A stretch of DNA of 64,000 bases, taken from positions 96,081,844 through 96,145,843 of the forward strand of contig NC_054536.1 of the NCBI RefSeq assembly GCF_017654505.1. The letters are read 5' to 3'. Under the pieces are notes generated by a model. The model did no database searches and was not told the DNA's origin. It saw nothing but the letters and a program-made list of their open reading frames with translations. This document shows, piece after piece, positions 56,313-64,000 of the stretch. Made by a program: the position numbers and the translations under genes. Position 1 is the stretch's first letter, and each line of letters opens with the position of its first letter. This stretch comes from Polyodon spathula. Its lineage: Eukaryota; Chordata; Actinopteri; Acipenseriformes; Polyodontidae.

Positions 56313-59300
56313 TGTTTTAATTGTGCTCTGCTAGCCTGCCAAAGGCTTTGCTGTTGCCAACAAAGGAGACCATCAGTGAAACTAGAATGCAATTCTCTGA
56401 TGCTAATGGCTGTCATGATCTGGATCCGCTGGTTCTGCATTCAAATGTAGTCCTAGATTACATAGAGGTGAAAGGCTTCAATGCCTGTTGCTCATCTATT
56501 GAGCAAAACAGCTCCTAACCTCTAAAGTGCTACTATATAATTGAATTATGAAAACTATAAAATCTCCAGATGCAAGCAAGGCTAATTAGTTGAGAATTGG
56601 TAGCACATGGGTTCATGTAGTCCCAGGGCTTTGTAAAAATGTATCAAGTTTTATTTAGGGCTGCTGTTAATAACAAGGATGTATTACTCTGTTAATGGAA
56701 TTTAATGTAGACCGGGCCCGTTTGCATTGCAGTCCGGATGAATGCGTTAGGTATTACATGCCTTTCTATCACCAGGGCACAGTGGCAAAATGCCACTGCT
56801 AAAGAAACTCTTTCTTGCTGAAGGTCTAACTTATGTGCCTCCCTCCCCCTCCCCTCTACAATAGATAAATGCATATACTTTATATAATTAATATAGGGCA
56901 CTATGTGTGACAAGCTTATCAAAGTCCAAAATCCAACTGTATTTATTAGTGTCTTTTATGTATTTCTGCCTTTAAAAACATGTAAAACACTAAGAAGGGT
57001 CAAATATTTTAATCGCCCATACTGGAAAACAAGCAAACTAGCTTCTGTTTAACTAAACAACAAGGCATTCAGGAGACCTTCCCTAAGGCAAAACAGAAAA
57101 TATGTCTCCCTTTTCCCTGTGCAATAACCATGAAACCAAACGCATGATCTTTATTAGGATATCTTCAGTTTGAGCATTTTTTTCCAGGAACGGGGAGCTC
57201 TAGATTGTGCTGGGACTCTGACCTGTGTACAGTTTAATACTTGATGCCCTTGAGAGAGAGACAGCCAGGGCTGTAACAGCACCCTGGCCCCAGCTCAGCG
57301 TTACTGTCATTTTCTCCAATGAGTGCACTGACCATACTCAGCAAGTAATTCAAGCATTACTCGTTTTCCTTAAAACAGCACACGTGTCATTCCAGGGACT
57401 GGGCAGCTGAGCCAGTAACACACAGCTGGCTGCATTAATTACTCCAATAGCCTGTCGGTTCCTATTAATTATCCAAAGAAAAAGAATGACTGCTTTCTAT
57501 AAGCAGCAGAACCCTGTTAATACTATTGGATTGACCATGCCCCTGGGCATACCGAGTATTAGGAAAAGACAAACAAGAAAATTACACGAAGAATGTTAAC
57601 CACTTATAATCCGTTGCTCTGTAAGCTATTCCTGTTGTGTCTTTATTCCTGTTGCTATTTATTTCCACCAGGAGCAGTAAAAGGATGTCATGGTTTTGAG
57701 GTGGAAAAGTTTGTTTTTTCAGAATGGCCCACAAAGTTATCCCCTGTGACACATCAACAATATGGCAATCGTGATTAAGGAAGCAATTGACAAACAAACA
57801 TCTGCAGTACAGGTGATTCAGGGATTCTAGTTGCAGACCAAATCAATAAGGCATGGAAGAGAAATCATCCACCATCAGGTACAGATTATAGGAAAGAAAA
57901 AAAATAGCTCTACATAATGGTCTGGTAAAAGACTGTAGAACTAGAACTAAAATGAAGGCATCCACATGCAGAAAGTGGGGTTTGTTGGTGTTGTGGGACA
58001 ACCTTTCTTCTCCATTAAAAGCATCTACTGTAAATCCAAAAACAGATTTGTAGATAGATACGCCATAGGGTTAACTAAATATTATAACGCTATTGTATTG
58101 GTTTAGTTTCATGGGCACAGTTATGAAGTGAATACGTCGTTCATAAAGTTAACGCAACCCTAAATCAGTCTAAAATTAGACTAACATAGTCAATGATCTT
58201 AGAGCAAGAAGATTGAACATGAACACCTAAAATCTAGAGATTAAAGAAACAGATTTGATACAGAGCTGACATTTTTAATGATGGAAGGAAGTACTGTGGC
58301 TTTATTGGGGTAATTAACGTTTAGTGATATGCTATTAAAATTAGAAGATTCACTGCATGGGCAATCAGGACCAGGATCTATCAGGCAATGCTTAATGCTA
58401 AGAGCTAAGGGGGTCGTTTTCGTAAAGGCCTAGTTTTATTCTAAGTGCAGATGCAACACAGCCTGCGCTGTGGCTGACTTATGACTAGGGTCTCTCTTCA
58501 CAGCCATTTTTAGTTTGAAGATTTGTAGAACCAATCCATTAAAAGATCAAAGGGTGATGTCACAGAAATGTTTTGATAACTACAATGTATGCATCAGTCA
58601 AGAACCATTTTGTGGACTACAATTCAATATGTAGTGCTTTTGGTCCTGAATCATGCTTCAAACAATACATACTGTACTGCACCTCAGTTACAATACTATA
58701 GATCATGTAAAGGAAGTATCCAAATGCATAGAGACAGTGAATCACTACACCCCTAGCTGTAACAGAATTAAAATTAAAGCAGAGTTGGTATTGCCTAGCA
58801 CTAAAGTCAGGTAAATCCTGGCATCTCTCTAATGGAATGATTTCAGTGAGAGAAGCGATGGAACAGGGGAGAACACTTTCCCAAGAATAATCAAACTGAA
58901 GACACAAACTGGAAAGGATTAGCGCCAGTAGCAGGTTCCATTCGCACACCTGGCAGATGCTGAATTCACTTTCTGGAGAACTTCTTCTGAATGCTGGATG
59001 TTAATATGGTAAATCAAATCATAATTACAAGTAAGACATCCCAATGATCCTGTTTTGGCATGTGCTATGCATTTCCTGATAACAGTACTTTAGTTGCAAA
59101 CTTCCACAAGGTTAGAACAATCAAGCACTGTGCAGACAGGAAAAGGGGCCCACACCCTGAGGGAGCTGTGGGCTTCCATTTGTCACTTTTGAAGGCAGGG
59201 GTTTCTTCAGTACAAAGATAAGTGTGCCCCCTGCACGGTGGAGAAATCTGAAAGTTGGAACATAGCTTTTAATATACAGAGACACGCTGCAAAGCCCTGC

Positions 59301-59529
59301 TGCTTTCAGAAGTTTTGATGAAAAAATCTAGAGGGAGGGAGTGCCAATTGCAAATGCTGTGCCGTACAATCCTTTATGAAGAACACGGCCTCCCCTGCTG
59401 TGCATCTGTAAATATGTCAGTCTATTAAAATCTTTAGAGCGACTGCAGCTGAAAAAGAATCCCATCAGGAATCTTATCTGTTGTGCACTTCCATCCATTA
59501 TATTATATATAGATATAGACATAGATAAA
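56313..59529. other. Unassigned block (3.2 kb)
   Basis: No gene, RNA or repeat I can support. Frames of up to 110 codons (58617-58949, minus) lack any recognisable motif. Like 22309-25539, this may be low-copy sequence. Confidence 0.35.
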
Positions 59530-60040
59530 CAGTGGTTTGCAGAAGTATTCACCCCCATGCAAAGTTTTTACATTTTGTTGAATTATAAATAATTTATGCA
59601 CAGTTTTTCAAAGCTATAGTGGTTAAACTGAACACTGTTCTATGAGGAGGAGGTTAAATGTCAGAAAAACATGCAAAGAAAATGTATAAAATGCAATTTA
59701 CTGGTTGCATAACCAGTAAGCATCCCCATAACATGATGCTGCCACCACCGTGCTTGACAGTTGGGATGGTGTTGACTGGGTGATGTGCAGTGTTGGGCTT
59801 GCACCAAACGTAATGCTTGGAATATAGACTGTAAAGTTCCATTTTTGTCTCATCTGACCACAAAACCTTTTTCCACATGTCTGCAGTATCATCTACATGC
59901 TTTTTTGCAAACTGCATACATGCTTTAAGATGAGCTTTTTGAGTAATGGCTTTTTTCTTGCCACCCGTCCATACAGGCCAGCTTTGTGTAGGGATCGGCT
60001 TATTGTTGATATGTGAACATTGATACCCATCTCAGACATA
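59530..60040 (-). mobile_element. Tc1-like remnant, third family, minus strand
   Basis: The 3' end on the minus strand is the inverted repeat CAGTGGTTTGCAGAAGTATT at 59530. Going upstream there is a transposase fragment, with sequence similar to the [10 protein letters not shown] and KAHLKACM region around 59920-59975. The opposite end is not recognisable beyond about 60040. The left end differs from the Tc1 copies at 397 and 34801. Confidence 0.8.
59654..59917 (-). pseudogene. Tc1 transposase core fragment
   Basis: 87 open codons. [20 protein letters not shown] carries the first catalytic Asp in WSDETK, then [13 protein letters not shown] and [15 protein letters not shown]. After WGC the family match ends, so the second and third catalytic residues are absent. 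Confidence 0.85.
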
Positions 60041-60572
60041 GTTACAAGATCTGTTTGGAATCAGTGTGCATGTGCTTGGTCATTGCTTCTGGAGGGTGAC
60101 ATTGCTTTCAGTTAAAGGCTCTGTTTGGAATCAGTGCGCATGTGCTTGGTCATTGCTTATTAGAAATGTTCAGCTGCTCCCTGATTTTTGTATTGTTGTC
60201 TGCAGCTAAATAGCAAGTGGCTTAACAAACTGACTGGTAGCACTGCCGAGCACAGTCTCCACAGAAACAATACAATCTGAGCTAGAGAAACAGTATTTAC
60301 ATGTGACCCTCTAGAGACAGCTTTGTGACCAGCAGCATCCCACTGATAGCACACATTACCTGTGCAATAAATAGATCTGGAGGACGAGCATGGTGTATGT
60401 ACCATATTCTTTATTTCTTCATTATTTAGTGTGGTTTACTTGCTTACAAAATTCTGAAATTGTGTATTAGTATTTTCCTCTTTATTTACCCTACACAATC
60501 TACCACAGTGATAAGAATCAAAGCCTTCCAAAATTAAAAAAAACAACAACAAAAAGCACAATCATTTTAATT
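60041..60572. other. Short direct duplication, then unassigned
   Basis: CTGTTTGGAATCAGTG(T/C)GCA and TGTGCTTGGTCATTGCTT occur at 60051-60088 and again at 60121-60158, 70 bases apart. The rest has no recognised feature. Confidence 0.6.
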
Positions 60573-60582
60573 ATGAACTCCT

Positions 60583-62139
60583 TCAGTGTGCAGCGTTCAA
60601 TACAATTCCTTCAGTGTGCAGTATTCAATACAATTCCTTCAGCGTGCAACGTTCAATACAATTCATTCAGCGTGCAGCGTTCAATACAATTCCTGCAGTG
60701 TGCAGCGTTCAATACAATTCCTGCAGTGTGCAGCGTTCAATACAATTCCTTCAGTGTGCAGCGTTCAATACAATTCCTTCAGTGTGCAACATTCAATACA
60801 ATTCCTTCAATGTGCAACGTTCAATACAATTCCTTCGGTGTGCAGCGTTCAATACAATTCCTTCAGTGTGCAATGTTCAGTACAATTCCTTCAGTGTTCA
60901 GTGTTCAATATAATTCCTTCAGTGTGCAGTGTTCAATACAATTCCTTCAGTGTGCAGTGTTCAATACAATTCCTTCAGTGTGCAGTGTTCAATACAATTC
61001 CTTCAGTGTGCAGCGTTCAATACAATTCCTTCAGTGTGCACCATTCAATACAATTCCTTCAATGTGCAACGTTCAATACAATTCCTTCAGTGTGCAGCGT
61101 TCAATACAATTCCTTCAGTGTTCAGCATTCAATACAATTCCTTCAGTGTGCAGCATTCAATACAATTCCTTCAGTGTGCAGCGTTCAATACAATTCCTTC
61201 AGTGTGCAGCATTCAATACAATTCCTTCAGTGTGCAACGTTCAATACAATTCCTTCAGTGTGCAGCATTCAATACAATTCCTTCAGTGTGCAGCATTCAA
61301 TACAATTCCTTCAGTGTGCAACATTCAATACAATTCCTTCAGTGTGCAACGTTCAATACAATTCCTTCAGTGTGCAACATTCAATACAATTCCTTCAGTG
61401 TGCAACATTCAATACAATTCCTTCAGTGTGCAACATTCAATACAATTCCTTCAGTGTGCACCATTCAATACAATTCCTTCAGTGTGCAACGTTCAATACA
61501 ATTCCTTCAGTGTGCAACATTCAATACAATTCCTTCAGTGTGCAGCATTCAATACAATTCCTTCAGTGTGCAACATTCAATACAATTCCTTCAGTGTGCA
61601 ACATTCAATACAATTCCTTCAGTGTGCAACATTCAATACAATTCCTTCAGTGTGCAACATTCAATACAATTCCTTCAGTGTGCAACATTCAATACAATTC
61701 CTTCAGTGTGCAACATTCAATACAATTCCTTCAGTGTGCAGCATTCAATACAATTCCTTCAGTGTGCAGCATTCAATACAATTCCTTCAGTGTGCAACGT
61801 TCAATATAATTCCTTCAGTGTGAAATGTTCAATACAATTCCTTCAGTGTGCAGCATTCAATACAATTCCTTCAGTGTGCAACATTCAATACAATTTCTTC
61901 AGTGTGCAGCGTTCAATACAATTCCTTCAGTGTGCAACGTTCAATATAATTCCTTCAGTGTGCAGTGTTCAATACAATTCCTTTAGTGTGCAGCATTCAA
62001 TACAATTCCTTCAGTGTGCAACATTCAATACAATTCCTTCAGTGTGCAGCATTCAATACAATTCCTTCAGTGTGCAACATTCAATACAATTTCTTCAGTG
62101 TGCAGCGTTCAATACAATTCCTTCAGTGTGCAACGTTCA
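60583..62139. repeat. 28-bp minisatellite, about 55 units
   Basis: The unit is TTCAATACAATTCCTTCAGT followed by GTGCA(G/A)C(G/A). Since 28 is not a multiple of three but the unit and its junctions contain no forward stop, all three forward frames stay open (up to 447 codons). These are not genes. Variation is concentrated in the GTGCAGCG/GTGCAACAT portion. Confidence 0.97.
62135..62139. repeat. Left 5-bp target duplication of solo LTR
   Basis: GTTCA, repeated at 62788-62792. Removing the LTR and one copy restores the 28-bp array in phase. Confidence 0.9.
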
Positions 62140-62787
62140 TGTGACAAAGTGCCCGCCTCTGCGAGTATTTTCTGTTATATATTGTGTGTTAATGTTGGTG
62201 TATAGTCATTGGTACATGGGATATAAACAAGTCTGTGTAACACAATTGTTTAAAATGTATATTTGTATTTAGGCACAAGGATTGCACAGCACTTCACGTG
62301 CAAGTAAAAAGTAATATGTGAGCACAGGGAATTGCACTTTATTAATTCACATGCAGTTGTACCGAGACTCCAACTGAATGATTGATTAGCAATCGAGTCT
62401 TGGTACAGCTGCATAAAAACAACATGTTTTCACCCACTCGGGGTTGTGTGTTCTGTGAGTGGAGAACGGGAGAGAGAGGAGAAATTATTTACAATTGCTA
62501 TTTCGTGCTGGTGGGACCAGCACGATACTTGTTTATTTATCTGCTCACCGTGTTTGTTAGTGTGTCTGTCCGTGCACCATTTTGTTAAGTAAAGTCCATT
62601 TTTGTTGTTCTCTTTTATTTTGGCGTAGAGTGCCATGTCCTGTTTCTGTTTCTTGGTTTAAACCTTTCATTTTTCAATAAACCGGCGCAAGCAGGCGCCA
62701 TCATCTTTTCACTTCATCAGTCCTGTGTTTGTGTATTTCATTTCTTTCCTGGTTCTGACGCCGCCCACTTCGGCCGTGTCTGTGACA
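62140..62787 (+). mobile_element. Solo LTR, 648 bp
   Basis: Starts TGTGACAAAGTGCCCG and ends GTCTGTGACA, flanked by GTTCA on both sides. It is homologous to the 5' LTR at 12428-13025: TGGTGTATAGTCATTGGTAC, TAGGCACAAGGATTGCACAG, TCACGTGCAAGTAAAAAGTA and TTTTCACCCACTC are shared. TATA-like GCATAAAAAC is at about 62411 and AATAAA at 62676. A solo LTR is the usual product of recombination between the two LTRs of one insertion. The 62382-62588 frame inside is not a gene. Confidence 0.93.
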
Positions 62788-62924
62788 GTTCAATACAATT
62801 CCTTCAGTGTGCAGCATTCAATACAATTCCTTCAGTGTGTAATGTTCAATACAATTCCTTCAGTGTGTAATGTTCAATACAATTCCTTCAGTGTGTAACG
62901 TTCAATACAATTCCTTCTATGTGT
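62788..62924. repeat. Continuation of the 28-bp minisatellite
   Basis: About five more units of the array at 60583-62139, displaced by the solo LTR. These units use GTGTGTAATG instead of the GTGCAGCG typical of the other side. Confidence 0.95.
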
Positions 62925-63090
62925 GCAACAATCAGTACAGTTTTAGCAACTGGGTTCTTTATACAAAGCAAGCACTTCTCTGGACATATACATGAGAAGC
63001 ATTGGCAGCCGGTTCTAAGCAATCTCCAAATACAATCTTTAAAACCAGAGAAAGAAAGATTATCAAGTTCCATAACAACCCAATCACCAC

Positions 63091-64000
63091 AGAGAGGACC
63101 ACTCTGCTGTCTTACCAAGGTACACCACTGTGAGGGCCACTCTGAGGACCACTCTGCTGTCTTACCAAGGTACACCACTGTGAGGGCTGCTCTGAGGACC
63201 ACTCTGCTGTCTTACCAAGGTACACCACTGTGAGGACCACTCTGAGGACCGCTCTGCTGTCTTACCAAGGTACACCACTGTGAGGGCTGCTCTGAGGACC
63301 GCTCTGCTGTCTTACCAAGGTACACCACTGTGAGGGCCACTCTGAGGACCACTCTGCTGTCTTACCAAGGTACACCACTGTGAGGGCTGTACTGAGGACC
63401 ACTCTGCTGTCTTACCAAGGTATACCACTGTGAGGGCTGCTCTGAGGACCACTCTGCTGTCTTACCAAGGTACACCACTGTGAGGGCTGCTCTGAGGACC
63501 ACTCTGCTGTCTTACCAAGGTACACCACTGTGAGGACCACTCTGAGGACCGCTCTGCTGTCTTACCAAGGTACACCACTGTGAGGGCTGCTCTGAGGACC
63601 GCTCTGCTGTCTTACCAAGGTGCACCACTCTGAGGACCGCTCTGCTGTCTTACCAAGGTGCACCACTCTGAGGACCGCTCTTCTGTCTTACCAAGGTGCA
63701 CCACTCTGAAGACCACTTACCAAGGTGCACCACTCTGAGGACCGCTCTGCTGACTTACCAAGGTACACCACTGTGAGGGCTGCTCTGAGGACCACTCTGC
63801 TGTCTTACCAAGGTACACCACTGTGAGGGCTGCTCTGAGGACCACTCTGCTGTCTTACCAAGGTACACCACTGTGAGGGCTGCTCTGAGGACCACTCTGC
63901 TGTCTTACCAAGGTACACCACTGTGAGGGCTGCTCTGAGGACCACTCTGCTGTCTTACCAAGGTACACCACTGTGAGGGCTGCTCTGAGGACCACTCTGC
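63091..64000. repeat. 50-bp minisatellite, runs off the window
   Basis: The unit contains CTCTGAGGACCACTCTGCTG and TCTTACCAAGGTACACCACT then GTGAGGGCTG. Around 63620-63735 several shorter units (about 38 bases, GGTGCACCACTCTGAGGACC) are interspersed. The array is still going at 64000, so its full length is unknown. ORFs at both strands here are by-products. Confidence 0.95.

Noticed and set aside
56136..56450. Cys-rich 104-codon ORF
   Set aside because: It translates a GT-rich microsatellite and has no other support.
60573..62272. Three overlapping plus-strand ORFs of 416, 407 and 447 codons
   Set aside because: They are translations of the same 28-bp minisatellite in three frames, and one reads on into the solo LTR. 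No gene.
60583..62924. Possible CRISPR-like array (28-bp repeats)
   Set aside because: The repeats are directly contiguous with no unique spacers, and the context is a vertebrate genome. It is a minisatellite.
63091..64000. Coding exon with repeated Leu/Thr peptide
   Set aside because: The 50-bp unit changes frame from unit to unit and stops occur. It is a minisatellite running off the window edge.

Overview
This window looks like repeat-dense, gene-free DNA from a vertebrate, most likely a ray-finned fish. I favour a non-teleost lineage such as sturgeon or paddlefish, but that rests on my memory of the repeat families and not on any search. I see no host exon series, no bacterial-type operon, no rRNA, no functional tRNA gene and no CRISPR array. 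Nearly everything recognisable is a transposable element, a tandem repeat or a microsatellite, and most long open frames are by-products of tandem repeats that lack stop codons.

Layout: 0.3-2.1 kb holds two broken Tc1/mariner copies. 2.9-7.8 kb has a 63-bp minisatellite, two ATT microsatellites and two tRNA-type SINE copies. 8.9-10.9 kb holds two LINE 3' fragments. 11.2-13.0 kb holds a 66-bp minisatellite abutting a small minus-strand LTR element. 15.4-19.2 kb holds a decayed L1-like LINE (minus) and an L2-like endonuclease fragment (plus). 21.0-22.3 kb holds an LTR-like stretch split by a CACTA-type MITE with a TTA target duplication. 25.5-27.8 kb carries minisatellites. 28.4-30.5 kb is a second small LTR element. 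31.1-32.0 kb is an RTE-like LINE. 33.0-34.6 kb is a hAT element with an exact 8-bp target duplication. 34.8-36.4 kb is a full-length Tc1 element with a dead transposase. 39.7-42.2 kb is a 2.5-kb minisatellite with a higher-order duplication, and 45.3-46.3 kb is another array. 46.6-51.3 kb is a third small LTR element with a 30-bp in-frame repeat; the 3' LTR is interrupted by TTAA-flanked piggyBac-like elements. Telomere-like repeats lie at 52.1 and 54.4 kb. 59.5 kb has a Tc1 remnant. 60.6-62.9 kb is a 28-bp minisatellite split by a solo LTR with a 5-bp target duplication. 63.1 kb to the end is a 50-bp minisatellite that runs off the window.

How the parts relate: three LTR elements (11.6-13.0, 28.4-30.5 and 46.6-51.3 kb) have tRNA-Leu-like primer sites, carry no visible polymerase genes and keep short Pro/Glu-rich reading frames. 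In two of them those frames hold in-frame tandem repeats. The solo LTR at 62 kb belongs to the same family as the 11.6-13.0 kb element. All would depend on enzymes supplied from elsewhere. Element boundaries backed by target duplications (hAT, CACTA MITE, solo LTR, TTAA elements) are the firmest calls here; repeat family and clade names are from recognition only.
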